Below the pieces are notes generated by a model that saw nothing but the letters and a program-made list of their open reading frames with translations, made no database searches and was not told where the DNA came from. Positions 26,190-34,747 of a stretch of DNA of 64,000 nt are shown one piece after another; position 1 is the stretch's first letter, and every line of letters begins with the position of its first letter. This DNA is from Elusimicrobiota bacterium (lineage in GTDB: Bacteria; Elusimicrobiota; Elusimicrobia; UBA1565; UBA9628). The DNA is taken from contig JACQWX010000058.1 of assembly GCA_016209035.1 (NCBI GenBank), forward strand, positions 1 through 64,000, written 5' to 3'. The position numbers were made by a program, and so were the translations under genes.

Positions 26190-26927
26190 TCAGCGGACCT
26201 GCCGCTGGCTGAACCTGGCGGTCAGGAGCGCCAGATCGATGATCATCCCCGCGCCATTGACCAGCTGAAAGGGCTCCCGGCCAAGCGGCACCGTCCAGGT
26301 ACGCATGGGATTCTTCTGCGCCGCAAGCGAGAAAGACATCCGGAAGTCATCCCACCGCAGCCGTGCCCGCCGGCCGGCGGCCCGGATGGCTTCCTCAAAG
26401 GCCTCGCGGGAGAAGATGTTCCAGCCCTTCTGCCAGACCCCCGGCCGATGCCGCCGATCGCGGTAGCGCGTAATCAGGTCGACGGATCCCCAGTTGACGA
26501 TGGTGAAAATGTAGAGCCTGCCGCCCGGGCGCACGACGCGCGCCAGCCGCGCCATCGGCCTGGCAAGGTCGTCGAAGATCTGGAGCGTGCCGGCGCAAAT
26601 CACGACATCGAAGCGGCGCGTGCCGAGGCCCCGCGCCGCCGTCAGCGAGCCGACCTCGAACCGACAGTCCGGCAGGCGGGCCCGGGCCTGCTTAATCATC
26701 CGAGCGGACACGTCCACGCCCGTGTAAGCCAGGCCGGGCCAGCGTCCCTTGAGGTAGTGGATCAACTCGCCGGTCGCGCAGCCCACGTCGAGGACATCGC
26801 GGTCCCCGGGCCTGAGGTCCTCCGCCATCCGGCGTCCGATGAGCTTGAAATACTCCTTGGGCCGGTCGTAGCGGTCCTCCTTGAGGTAGATTCCCTCGTC
26901 AGCGATCCGTCTCCCTGTGATGGCCAT
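26190..26927 (-). CDS. class I SAM-dependent methyltransferase
   Basis: A 245-residue UbiE-like methyltransferase: DVLDVGCATGELIHYL is motif I, YTGVDVSARMIKQA the strand-2 acidic site, and VVRPGGRLYIFTIVNWGS the post-motif region. ATG at 26927 follows GGGGTG and sits one base from the stop of the upstream gene. It ends the six-gene minus-strand operon that starts at wbpG copy 2. It is likely to methylate a sugar or the lipid carrier end; the substrate is not known. Confidence 0.72.
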   Translation of the reverse strand: MAITGRRIADEGIYLKEDRYDRPKEYFKLIGRRMAEDLRPGDRDVLDVGCATGELIHYLKGRWPGLAYTGVDVSARMIKQARARLPDCRFEVGSLTAARGLGTRRFDVVICAGTLQIFDDLARPMARLARVVRPGGRLYIFTIVNWGSVDLITRYRDRRHRPGVWQKGWNIFSREAFEEAIRAAGRRARLRWDDFRMSFSLAAQKNPMRTWTVPLGREPFQLVNGAGMIIDLALLTARFSQRQVR

Positions 26928-26928
26928 G

Positions 26929-28332
26929 TCACCCCAACTCCTTGAGGACCTGCGAGATGCGCTCCTCCACTCGGCCGTCGAAGAACGCATGCCTCCGGCG
27001 GGCAGGGGTGGGCGGCTCGGGCAGATCCAGGGCTAGAAGACGCTCGACCGCTTCCTCGAAAGCCCGCGGGTCTCCCGTCTCGTCGTAGAGTTGGAACCTG
27101 GGATCCTCGCAGCAGACCTCGAAGGGATTCCCCGCGTAGTTGACGAAGAGGACCTTGCGGCCAGGCCCCACGAACCATGCCTCATTGCCCAAGGAAGAGT
27201 CGAACGCCATGACCAGCCGCGAGCGGACGATGTTGGAGTAGCTCTCTCCTCGGCCGGTGTTCTCCAAGATTTCGATGGGCTCCGTGAAGATGCCCCGGAG
27301 CCACCGCAGCAGGTCCGCCCTGACGGCGGGCGTATCCGCGTAGTTGCGCATCTGATACGCGATCCGGTAGCGGGGCCTGCGCCGCTTGAGCTCGTTCACG
27401 TTGGCGTAGAGCCGGTCGAGGGACCTGGCCGTCTTGAGGTCGTACATGTTGTAAGGCCAGCAGCTCTGGTCGATGACAAGAATGTCGTAGCGGATGGGCT
27501 CCCCGCTCTGGACTGTCGCCTCGATCAACCCGTGCCAGCGGTTCAAGGAGATGCTGCCGGCCGGCACCACCTTAGCCGCGCACCGCAGATCGCGGAAAAG
27601 GTCGCTCGCGAACGAACCGTGCGAAAGATAGAGGTCCATCATCCCGAAGGCGTAGGACGGGTGGTAGGTCCGGTCGCCGTTCTGGATGACCGCCAGGGAG
27701 CCGGAGCAGTTCTGTCGAAAGGCTAGGTAGCGGCTCGGATGGTTGTGCATGTCCTCGTAGGTGACGAAGTGACGGCACGGGTAGCGCCGGAAGTGCCCCT
27801 CGAAGACGGCGTAGACGCTCAGGGCCTTCCGGAAGGCGGTGATCAGGTTGAGTTCGTACTTCCGGGAGAGGATCCAGAGGCCCGGCAGGGTCAGCGGCGC
27901 GAGCAGCAGAGCCGCGAGAGTCCGGGGCGTCACCGAGCGAGCCACCGGCCCCGCGGCGTCGCGCCCTTGGAAGTCGTCAGGCGTCCGCGGCGAAAGGCGG
28001 TTGGGACCAGGAAGCCCGTCGAAGAAGAGCCTCTGATGGGCGTCGAAGTAGTCCCATGAGATCGTTTCGAGGCCGTAACGAACGGCAGGTTGGCGCCGCC
28101 ACCACACCTCCTTGGTGGCCAGGTAGTAGAAGGCCTGCGCCAAGACCTTCAGGCATGCCAGCCCAAGGGTCTCGGGGAGGCCGTAGTTCTCGGGCAGCGC
28201 GTCGCAGTAAACCTTCGCCACCAGGCGCAGGCCATCCTCCGGAGGACACCGGGTGAACCATCGCAGGAACCGGAAAGGGAATGCGTCGCCCTGACGCTGT
28301 GCGAACCGCTCCGCGTCCTCGACGAAGCCCAA
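26929..28332 (-). CDS. GT-B-like surface polysaccharide transferase
   Basis: About 467 residues, with a C-terminal half resembling CDP-glycerol-transferase-like and other GT-B proteins of surface glycan loci: DILVIDQSCWPYN, ILENTGRGESYSNIVRS, MAFDSSLGNEAWFVGPGRK. The region around AALLLAPLTLPGLWIL is hydrophobic and could be a membrane-associated helix. Start is uncertain: TTG at 28332 is the first standard codon after the neuC stop, while a CTG at 28389, 11 bases after AAGGAG, would add 19 residues. It lies between neuC and a methyltransferase gene and probably transfers a sugar made in this operon. Confidence 0.6.
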   Translation of the reverse strand: MGFVEDAERFAQRQGDAFPFRFLRWFTRCPPEDGLRLVAKVYCDALPENYGLPETLGLACLKVLAQAFYYLATKEVWWRRQPAVRYGLETISWDYFDAHQRLFFDGLPGPNRLSPRTPDDFQGRDAAGPVARSVTPRTLAALLLAPLTLPGLWILSRKYELNLITAFRKALSVYAVFEGHFRRYPCRHFVTYEDMHNHPSRYLAFRQNCSGSLAVIQNGDRTYHPSYAFGMMDLYLSHGSFASDLFRDLRCAAKVVPAGSISLNRWHGLIEATVQSGEPIRYDILVIDQSCWPYNMYDLKTARSLDRLYANVNELKRRRPRYRIAYQMRNYADTPAVRADLLRWLRGIFTEPIEILENTGRGESYSNIVRSRLVMAFDSSLGNEAWFVGPGRKVLFVNYAGNPFEVCCEDPRFQLYDETGDPRAFEEAVERLLALDLPEPPTPARRRHAFFDGRVEERISQVLKELG

Positions 28333-28385
28333 TCGGACGTCATCGAGCGGGGGGCGCGCGGAGGATGTCCGTGACGCCTCGGTCG

Positions 28386-29582
28386 TCAGCGTATTGTCAT
28401 CTCCTTGGTCAGGATTCGGCGGTCGAGACGCACCCGCGCCAGGACCTCCGCGATCCTGCGGCCCGCGTTGCCGCGGCCGTAGGGGTTGGGCGAGGTCCGG
28501 CACCGACGCAGGAAGGTCCTGTCGGCCAAGCACCGCTCGAAAGCGGCCACGATGCCGCTCCGAGTGTAGCCCGTGTCGATCACGTTGGCGGCGCGCAGCC
28601 GGCCGTCTTGGCGGCTGCCGATGTTGACCGCGGGACACTGGAAAGCCGGGGTCTCCTTGATCCCGCTCGATGAATTCCCGATGCAGGCTCCGCCGCTCAC
28701 GCGTCCGATGAAGTTCAGGACCCCGTGGTAGTCGTAGCGGCCCAGGTTCTTGTGGACCTGAAGGTTCGGGACGCCTTTTGACCGCAGGGCTTCGATCTCC
28801 GAGATGATGGCCCGGCCGCCCGCGTCATTGTTCGGGTAGGTCACGAACACCTGAACGCCGCGGCGCGCCAGGTCCTCCATGGCCAGCAGGCAGGGCCGCG
28901 CCTGCCGGGCGGCCTGTTCGAACTGCGTGGTGACCGAGTGTTGCGTGAAGAGGACGACAGGCCGCTCCCGCACGAGTTCATACCGGCGCTCCAACTCGGC
29001 GGGAGAGGCGTAGGAGCCCTGGGAGATGAGGTCGATCGCGGGGAACCCCACGTTGAACACGCGCCAGGGCGCCTCGCCCATGCGCAGGATGCGACGCCTT
29101 GCCTCGCCGTTGGTGGTAAAATGCAGGTGCGCCAGCTTCGTCATGGCGTGCCGGACCGAGTCGTCAAGCGCGCCGCCGGCCGTCACGTCGCCTCCCTCCA
29201 CATGGGCGGTGGGGATGTTCATCTGCGTGCCGGCCACGACGGCCGCGAATCCCTCGAACCGGTCGGCATAGACCACGAGGATGTCGGGCCGGATCCGGCC
29301 GAGGGCGCGGCTCATGGCGACGATGCCGGTCCCAATGGCATTGGCGGTCGACGATCGGGTGTCCGCGATCATCTCGATCTTCACTTCGGCGTGGATTTTG
29401 AACCCGTCGCGCCGTATCTCGGCCCGGGTCCTGCCGAAATGCGGGTCCAGATGGGCGCCCGAGACGATCAGCCGGTAGGACAGCACGGGATGGGTCTCGA
29501 TGGCCTTGAGGATCGGGTACTGCAGGCCGTACTCCGCTCTGTTGCCGGTGAAGACGGCGACGACGCGCTTGCGCCGAGTCAT
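28386..29582 (-). CDS. neuC: hydrolysing UDP-GlcNAc 2-epimerase (NeuC/LegG-like)
   Basis: A 398-residue GT-B-fold epimerase. VVAVFTGNRAEYGLQYPIL is the family opening, YADRFEGFAAV carries the catalytic-site Asp-Arg, AHVEGGDVTAGGALDDSVRH the catalytic Glu and Asp, and IGNSSSGIKETPAF the UDP-binding block. NeuC and LegG remove the nucleotide and invert C2 to give ManNAc or the 2,4-diamino-mannose precursor for the next enzyme. The neuB homologue is two genes upstream in the same operon. ATGA overlap with the reductase gene. The nucleotide preference (UDP or GDP) cannot be decided here. Confidence 0.88.
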   Translation of the reverse strand: MTRRKRVVAVFTGNRAEYGLQYPILKAIETHPVLSYRLIVSGAHLDPHFGRTRAEIRRDGFKIHAEVKIEMIADTRSSTANAIGTGIVAMSRALGRIRPDILVVYADRFEGFAAVVAGTQMNIPTAHVEGGDVTAGGALDDSVRHAMTKLAHLHFTTNGEARRRILRMGEAPWRVFNVGFPAIDLISQGSYASPAELERRYELVRERPVVLFTQHSVTTQFEQAARQARPCLLAMEDLARRGVQVFVTYPNNDAGGRAIISEIEALRSKGVPNLQVHKNLGRYDYHGVLNFIGRVSGGACIGNSSSGIKETPAFQCPAVNIGSRQDGRLRAANVIDTGYTRSGIVAAFERCLADRTFLRRCRTSPNPYGRGNAGRRIAEVLARVRLDRRILTKEMTIR

Positions 29583-30415
29583 CGCATCGCCTCCACCAGC
29601 AGCTTGAGCCCCATTTCGAGCCGGACCCGGTGGCGCCAGCCGGTCGCGCGTTCGAGACGCGACGGGTCGAGCACGAGCGAGGAAGGCGGAGGGTAGGGAT
29701 GCAGGACCCGGGCCGAGCACCGCGCACGGCCCATGAGGCGCGCCAGCATGTCCAGCAGCTCCGACACCCGCGTCGCGCGGCCCGTCGACACGTTGAAGAC
29801 GCCGGTCTCCTGGCTCAGGGCCAGCGCGGCCAGAGCCTCAACAGCGTCTCCCACGAAAAGATAGTCCCGCGCAGACGTGAGGTTGCGGACGACCACCTCA
29901 TCCGCAACCCGCAGCTGCCCCATGATGTGGGAGAAGACGTTGGCCGGGGACATCCCAGGGCCGTACAAGTTGGAGATCCGGGCGACCGCGTGGCGGGGCA
30001 GGAACAGCGACTCGAGATCCAGCTTCAGCCTGCCGTATGCGGAAGCGGGCTTCGGTACGGAGAGCTCGGTGTGCGGGCCGGGGAAGGCCTCGTCGTAGAC
30101 GGCCGCGCTGGAAGCGAAGATGATGCGTGCGAAGCCCGCCTCCCGGACCCCGGCGGCGAGCCGCAACGCGTCCTCGCGCTCGCGTCGGGCCGCAGCGTCA
30201 TCGGCCAACGCGTTGGCCCCCGCCAAGTGGACGCAGACCGCGCCGGCGAACCGGGACAGCTCCTCGATGTTGACGCCCCGAACCGGCGGGCAGCCGGCGC
30301 CGCGAGCCGCGGCGGAGCGGCCGGCGGCGACGACCTCGCAGCCCCGCGTCTGAAGGGCGCGCACGAGCTCCCTGCCAAGGAAGCCCGAGGCCCCGGTCAC
30401 CACTACTGGGGGCAT
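29579..30415 (-). CDS. NAD-dependent epimerase/reductase (SDR)
   Basis: A 278-residue extended SDR: VVVTGASGFLGRELVRAL binds NAD(P), FASSAAVYDEAF is the Ser region, ASAYGRLKLDLE the catalytic Tyr-x-x-x-Lys, and ARISNLYGPGMSP the substrate region. It is shorter than typical 4,6-dehydratases, as in reductases of the RmlD/Rmd type. It sits between neuB and neuC, so it may reduce a 4-keto intermediate of the same or a parallel sugar. It overlaps neuB by 13 bases. Confidence 0.78.
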   Translation of the reverse strand: MPPVVVTGASGFLGRELVRALQTRGCEVVAAGRSAAARGAGCPPVRGVNIEELSRFAGAVCVHLAGANALADDAAARREREDALRLAAGVREAGFARIIFASSAAVYDEAFPGPHTELSVPKPASAYGRLKLDLESLFLPRHAVARISNLYGPGMSPANVFSHIMGQLRVADEVVVRNLTSARDYLFVGDAVEALAALALSQETGVFNVSTGRATRVSELLDMLARLMGRARCSARVLHPYPPPSSLVLDPSRLERATGWRHRVRLEMGLKLLVEAMR

Positions 30416-31458
30416 CGGAGGCCCGCGACGTCCCGCGGGCGGATATGGACGTCGGCGGGGATGTCGGCGGTCGAGCGCTTCCCGAAGACCCGCCCAAGAT
30501 GCTCCGCCCGGATGGGTCCGACCCCAGGCCGCTTGACCCACACATTGGACCTGCTGAAGGCCTCGCCCCTGCGGATCGCAGCGATGGAGACGACCGTGGC
30601 GTACGCAAAGTCGATCACAGGCTGTTCGTCCCGGAGGATCGTCTTGCGCCCGCCCCGCGCCTGCCAGACGGCCCGGGAGCCCCGGACGAGGTCGGCCAAC
30701 TCCCCGGGCTCGATGGATATCCCTGTGTCCGGGCCGGGCCACGAGCGCAGGACCGTGAAATGTTTCTCGAGCACGCAGGCTCCCAGCGCCACGGCGCCCA
30801 GGCAGGTCCAGATCCCTTCCGAATGGTCGGAAAGCCCGACAGGGAGCCCGGGGAAGGCCCTGCGGAGGTCCGTGATCGCGCCCAAACGGACCTTGTCATG
30901 CGGGGTCGGGTACATGCTGGTGCAGTGCATCAGGGCCAGAGGCACGCCGTGCCGGCGAATCGTCCCCACCGCCTTCCGGATGGACCGCAGGTCGTTCATG
31001 CCCGTCGACAAGATGATCGGCTTTCCCTTGCGCGCCACGTGGTCCAGCAGGGGGTAGTTGTTGCACTCGCCCGATCCGATCTTGAACGCGGGCACCCCCA
31101 TGGCCTCCAGACGGTCGGCGGCCTCCCGGGAGAAGGGCGTGCATAGGTAGACGAGGCCCCTCCGCCTGCAGTAGGCCTGCACCCGGCGTTCCTCATCCTC
31201 GGCGAGCTCGCAGCGCTTGATGATGTCCCAGAGACGCTCGTCGGAGATCTTCCCCGGCTTCATGTCGGTCGGGATCATCTCCTTCTCCGTGATGTGGCAC
31301 TGGAACTTCACCACCTCGGCACCCACGTCCTTGGCCGCATCCACCAGCCGGAGGGCCTTCTTGAAGTCCCCGTCGTGGTTGATCCCGACCTCGGCGATCA
31401 CGAGCGGCGGGTCGTCCGGCCCGACCCGCCGCCTTCCGATCCAGAACGGTCTGTTCAT
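30403..31458 (-). CDS. neuB: N-acetylneuraminate/legionaminate synthase (NeuB/LegI)
   Basis: A 351-residue TIM-barrel sialic acid synthase with a C-terminal SAF (antifreeze-like) domain. VIAEVGINHDGDFKKAL, KFQCHITEKEMIP, FKIGSGECNNYPLL, LSTGMNDLRSI, LMHCTSMYPTP and LSDHSEGIWTCLGA cover the PEP- and metal-binding sites; VWVKRPGVGP starts the SAF part. It condenses PEP with a mannosamine-type sugar. Given legB- and legC-like genes nearby, legionaminic acid is more likely than sialic acid. ATG at 31458 is set by GGGGGAGG six bases upstream. A small hairpin (31474-31496) separates it from wbpG copy 2. Confidence 0.92.
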   Translation of the reverse strand: MNRPFWIGRRRVGPDDPPLVIAEVGINHDGDFKKALRLVDAAKDVGAEVVKFQCHITEKEMIPTDMKPGKISDERLWDIIKRCELAEDEERRVQAYCRRRGLVYLCTPFSREAADRLEAMGVPAFKIGSGECNNYPLLDHVARKGKPIILSTGMNDLRSIRKAVGTIRRHGVPLALMHCTSMYPTPHDKVRLGAITDLRRAFPGLPVGLSDHSEGIWTCLGAVALGACVLEKHFTVLRSWPGPDTGISIEPGELADLVRGSRAVWQARGGRKTILRDEQPVIDFAYATVVSIAAIRRGEAFSRSNVWVKRPGVGPIRAEHLGRVFGKRSTADIPADVHIRPRDVAGLRCPQ

Positions 31459-31478
31459 GCGGTCCTCCCCCTGAACCA

Positions 31479-32681
31479 TCAAGCCGCCTGATGGTTGAGC
31501 CTCCATCCAGCCTTCGTCTTCTCCCAGAGATGGGGCGAGCGGGCCTTGTCGATGACTTCCCAGAAACGCTTCTCCGTGATCCCCATGTACTCGAGGATCT
31601 CCGGCAGGTACTTCGCCGGGAACTCGCTGTCGAAACGCCGCACCAGGGCGACGCCTTCCTCGCGGGTGATCTTCCCGTTGCGGATCTCCTGGGCGGCGTC
31701 ATAGGTCGCACGCCCGATGCCGAACTTGATGTAAGTCGTGAAGTAGTGGAGCGGATCGATCCGGTCGTCGATCGAGCTGTACTTCGAGTAGGAACCTTCG
31801 GTCCGCTCGGTGTTCGGCTGGAAGCCCGTGTGCTGGGCCGCGTAGTAGAAGCACTCCTGCGGGTCCCACCTGAGGTAGTAGCCCAGGTAATGCACTTCGA
31901 CTCCCAACGCGCGCAGCCACGCACCGTCCGCCGGCAGGTACGGGTTGAGGTCGCGCGGATCCACCATCCCCTTCCCAATCAGGTCGCGGGCCGAAACCCC
32001 TCCCAGGAACAGCCGGTCCAGATCGGGCTCGGCCTCATAGAAGTCCGGCTTCATCGTCGGCCTGAAGTTCTCCGAGATGTCGTTGCCGTACTCGGCCTGG
32101 TTCTCGCCGTAGAAGACCAGCGGGATGCCAGATTGGGCCGCGAACCGCGGCGCGATCTGCCGCTGGCCAATGATGAAGGGCTGGAAGGGATGGACCAGGT
32201 TCTCGAACGCCAAGCGGGTAAGAAGACGATGCGTCTTGCCATTGGGCGTCACCAGGACGTTGTCGAACCCGGCGTGGACCCATCGCTGGAAGTTCTGCCA
32301 CCCGATCTCCGTGTAGACGTGCGGGGCCCAGGTCACGGTCAGCGGATTCATCCCATATTTGTACTTTAGGATGTGCGCCGTGAAGCCGCTGTCCTTTCCC
32401 CCGCTTCCCGGCACGACGCAGTCGTAGGCGCCCGTCTTCGAGCGATGCCGGCCGCAAAGGGCCTCGAGCTCCTTCTCGCGCTCCCGCCAGTCGATCTTCG
32501 TCGCCTTGATCTCGGCGTAGCGGCAGGCGCCGCAGACGCCGTCCTCATCGAAGCCGATGCCGGGCTTGGGGTCGCCGGGCCTGCTCTTGAACTCCACGAC
32601 CGAGCTCGGCCGCTGGTTCGAGATGACGCAGCGGGAACAGAACCTCACCTCCGCGGGCAGTCCGTAGAGCGTCTTCCTCAT
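31479..32681 (-). CDS. wbpG: N-acetyl sugar amidotransferase (WbpG family), copy 2
   Basis: A 400-residue PP-loop amidotransferase: RFCSRCVISNQRP and CGACRYAEIK are the Cys pairs, PGSGGKDSGFTAHIL near 91 the ATP site, and FYGENQAEYGND and YLGYYLRWDP family blocks. In Pseudomonas O-antigen (WbpG-HisH2-HisF2) and in Campylobacter (PseA, PtmG) this family makes acetamidino sugars. The hisF and hisH partners are encoded just across the divergent promoter at 33316-34747. The gene is first in the minus-strand operon, and its promoter lies within the 43-bp operator palindrome, so the EPS regulator probably controls it. Confidence 0.9.
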   Translation of the reverse strand: MRKTLYGLPAEVRFCSRCVISNQRPSSVVEFKSRPGDPKPGIGFDEDGVCGACRYAEIKATKIDWREREKELEALCGRHRSKTGAYDCVVPGSGGKDSGFTAHILKYKYGMNPLTVTWAPHVYTEIGWQNFQRWVHAGFDNVLVTPNGKTHRLLTRLAFENLVHPFQPFIIGQRQIAPRFAAQSGIPLVFYGENQAEYGNDISENFRPTMKPDFYEAEPDLDRLFLGGVSARDLIGKGMVDPRDLNPYLPADGAWLRALGVEVHYLGYYLRWDPQECFYYAAQHTGFQPNTERTEGSYSKYSSIDDRIDPLHYFTTYIKFGIGRATYDAAQEIRNGKITREEGVALVRRFDSEFPAKYLPEILEYMGITEKRFWEVIDKARSPHLWEKTKAGWRLNHQAA

Positions 32682-32692
32682 GGCGCCATGGC

Positions 32693-32735
32693 GTTCAGCG
32701 ATTGAACATTATAGTATAATGTTCAATCGCTGAAC
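32693..32735. promoter_or_regulatory. 43-bp perfect palindrome: bidirectional promoter with two GTTCA-N5-TGAAC operators
   Basis: Two 21-base arms are exact reverse complements around a central G at 32714. Each arm holds GTTCA-N5-TGAAC (32693-32707 and 32721-32735) and, inside it, TATAAT: 32715-32720 reading right toward the regulator gene and 32708-32713 reading left toward wbpG. No -35 consensus is seen on either strand, so initiation may need an activator or an extended -10. Inferred: the MarR-type regulator binds both sites and controls itself and the divergent operon. Confidence 0.75.
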
Positions 32736-32755
32736 ATACTCGTCCTCCGATCTCC

Positions 32756-33289
32756 ATGGACCTTGTTGAGAAGGAATTCTGCCTCATCCGGGAGATCTCC
32801 AGGAACCCGGCCCTGACCCAGCGTGAGCTCTCGAGCGAGGTCGGCCTCTCGCTGGGCATGACGAACCTGCTCATCCGGCGGCTGGCCCGCAAGGGCTACG
32901 TGAAGACCACGCAGCTCACCTGGAACAAGGTCCAATACATCCTCACGCCCAAGGGGATGATGGAGAAGGCCCGCAAGTCGTTCGACTACTCGGCGTGGGC
33001 CCTCCGCCACCTTAAGGCCGTGGTCGGCAGGATCCGCGGCATCCTCCAGGCCGAGTACCGGGCCGGGCGGCGCGAATTCCACATCGTCGGCAAGGAGGAG
33101 GGGGCCGAGATGGTCCAGATGGCCTTGGACGGGCTCGATCTCGTCGGGGCCCGCATCCACCGGTACTCGACCCTCGCCGACATCCCGCGCCAGGCGGACG
33201 CCGTCTTCCTGGCGACCTCCGAGCGTCCCTCCCCCTCGTCAAGGATCCGCGTCGTCTCTCTCTTTGACGAGGCCCCCCCCGCCCGATGA
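32756..33289 (+). CDS. EPS-associated MarR-type regulator with C-terminal domain
   Basis: A 177-residue DNA-binding protein. Residues about 1-75 are a winged helix like the MarR regulators found in exopolysaccharide loci: CLIREISRNPALTQRELS, VGLSLGMTNLLIRRLARKG (recognition helix) and YILTPKGMMEKA (wing end). Family members are usually about 110 residues. Here about 75 more residues follow (REFHIVGKEEGAEMVQMAL, DIPRQADAVFLATSE) that read like a small Rossmann-type half-domain and could sense a nucleotide sugar or cofactor. It probably binds the GTTCA-N5-TGAAC sites in front of itself, wbpG and the gene at 195. HisF2 follows at once. Confidence 0.78.
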   Translation: MDLVEKEFCLIREISRNPALTQRELSSEVGLSLGMTNLLIRRLARKGYVKTTQLTWNKVQYILTPKGMMEKARKSFDYSAWALRHLKAVVGRIRGILQAEYRAGRREFHIVGKEEGAEMVQMALDGLDLVGARIHRYSTLADIPRQADAVFLATSERPSPSSRIRVVSLFDEAPPAR

Positions 33290-33315
33290 GGTCTGCGGCG
33301 GCGACGGGCTGCGCC

Positions 33316-34098
33316 ATGCGCATCATCCCGCGGCTCGACATCAAGGGCCCCAACGTCGTCAAGGGCGTGCACCTCGAGGGACTGCGCGTCGTCGGCGACC
33401 CGGCCGAGATGGCCCTGCGCTATTATGAGGAAGGAGCCGACGAGCTCCTCTACGTCGACATCGTGGCGACCCTCTACGGCCGCAACAGCCTCCTAGCAAT
33501 CGTCGAGCGCACCGCCCGGGGGATCTTCGTGCCTCTGACCGTCGGCGGAGGAATCCGGTCCATGGAGGACATCTACAAGCTCCTGCGCGCCGGCGCCGAC
33601 AAGGTGGCGATCAACACCGCGGCCGTTCGCAACCCCCCCTTCGTCCGCCAGGCGGCCAGGACCTTCGGCTCCCAGTGCATCGTGGTCTCGATCGAAGCCA
33701 AGCGCCGCGAGCCCGGCCGCTGGGAGGCCCTCACCGACAACGGCCGGGAGAAAACCGGGGTCGACGCCTGCGAGTGGGCCTTGCGCGCGGCGGAGCTCGG
33801 GGCCGGAGAGGCGCTGGTCACCTCCGTCGACCGCGAGGGCACGGGCACGGGCTACGACCTGGAGCTGGTCCGCCGGCTGGCCCAAGCCCTGCCGATCCCG
33901 GTCATCGCCTGCGGCGGAGCCGGCAGCATCGGCCACGTCGAGGCCGCCGTCCGCGAGGGTAAGGCGGATGCGGTCAGCCTGGCCAGCCTCATCCATTATC
34001 GCCGTTCCTCCCTGCCGGAGATCAAGGAGGCTCTGCGCGCCGGAGGAATCCACATCCGCGCCTGCGATGACAAGAAAGACATCAGTCGTCGTCATTGA
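33316..34098 (+). CDS. hisF: HisF-like cyclase/lyase subunit for sugar amidination
   Basis: A 260-residue TIM barrel: MRIIPRLDIKGPNVVKGV begins strand 1 with the first catalytic Asp, VPLTVGGGIRSMEDI is a phosphate-binding loop, SVDREGTGTGYD holds the second Asp, and ACGGAGSIGHVEAA the C-terminal phosphate site. It is the HisF2 type that works with HisH and WbpG in acetamidino sugar synthesis, not histidine synthesis: no other his gene is present and wbpG lies divergently. An in-frame ATG at 33286 overlapping the regulator stop (ATGA) would add ten residues; the family start is at 33316. Confidence 0.88.
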   Translation: MRIIPRLDIKGPNVVKGVHLEGLRVVGDPAEMALRYYEEGADELLYVDIVATLYGRNSLLAIVERTARGIFVPLTVGGGIRSMEDIYKLLRAGADKVAINTAAVRNPPFVRQAARTFGSQCIVVSIEAKRREPGRWEALTDNGREKTGVDACEWALRAAELGAGEALVTSVDREGTGTGYDLELVRRLAQALPIPVIACGGAGSIGHVEAAVREGKADAVSLASLIHYRRSSLPEIKEALRAGGIHIRACDDKKDISRRH

Positions 34099-34747
34099 CT
34101 ACGGGCTGGGCAACCTCTTCAGCATCCTGAGGGCGCTCCAGCGTCTCGGGGCCCAAGCCCTCCTGTCGAGGGACCCCAAGACCGTCTTTTCCGCCGGGAG
34201 GATCATCCTCCCGGGCGTCGGGGCTTTTGGGGACGGCATGAAGGGGCTCTCCGAGAACAGCCTGATCGAGCCCATCAAGGCCTTCGCCCAGAGCGGCCGC
34301 CCCATCCTGGGCATCTGCCTGGGCATGCAGCTCCTCATGGAGGAGGGCACCGAATTCGGGCTGCACCAGGGGCTGGGGATCGTCCGTGGCGGCACGGCTT
34401 CCCTATCCCGCTCCATCGCCACTCGCTCCAAAGTCCCCCATGTCGGATGGAACCTGGTCCGGCCGCCGAAACAGAGGAACCCCGGTCCTCGTCCTTGGGA
34501 AGGGACCATCCTGGCGGGACTGCCCGTCTCTTCGTACTTTTACTTCGTGCACTCCTTTGTCGTCGTTCCCGCCGACCCCGCGGAACGGATCGCCGAGACG
34601 GCCCACGCTGGGAGCGCTTTCTGCTCCGCGCTCCACTCCGGGAGCGTCTCGGGCTGCCAGTTCCACCCCGAAAAATCCGGTCCGGCCGGGCTCAAGGTGC
34701 TGCGCAACTTCCTGGCGCTGCGCCCCTCATCGAGGCGCCCCGCATGA
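34067..34747 (+). CDS. hisH: HisH-like glutaminase subunit for sugar amidination
   Basis: A 226-residue class I glutamine amidotransferase. The nucleophile Cys84 is in GICLGMQLLMEEG, and the His200-x-Glu202 pair is in CQFHPEKSG. It hydrolyses glutamine and passes ammonia to HisF and on to WbpG. It overlaps hisF by 32 bases and shares ATGA with the nucleotidyltransferase gene. The three-gene set regulator-hisF-hisH divergent from wbpG supports an acetamidino modification. Confidence 0.9.
   Translation: MTRKTSVVVIDYGLGNLFSILRALQRLGAQALLSRDPKTVFSAGRIILPGVGAFGDGMKGLSENSLIEPIKAFAQSGRPILGICLGMQLLMEEGTEFGLHQGLGIVRGGTASLSRSIATRSKVPHVGWNLVRPPKQRNPGPRPWEGTILAGLPVSSYFYFVHSFVVVPADPAERIAETAHAGSAFCSALHSGSVSGCQFHPEKSGPAGLKVLRNFLALRPSSRRPA

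Noticed and set aside
33316-34747. HisF and HisH as histidine biosynthesis genes
   Set aside because: No other his gene is present, and a WbpG amidotransferase lies directly across the promoter, as in O-antigen acetamidino sugar loci.
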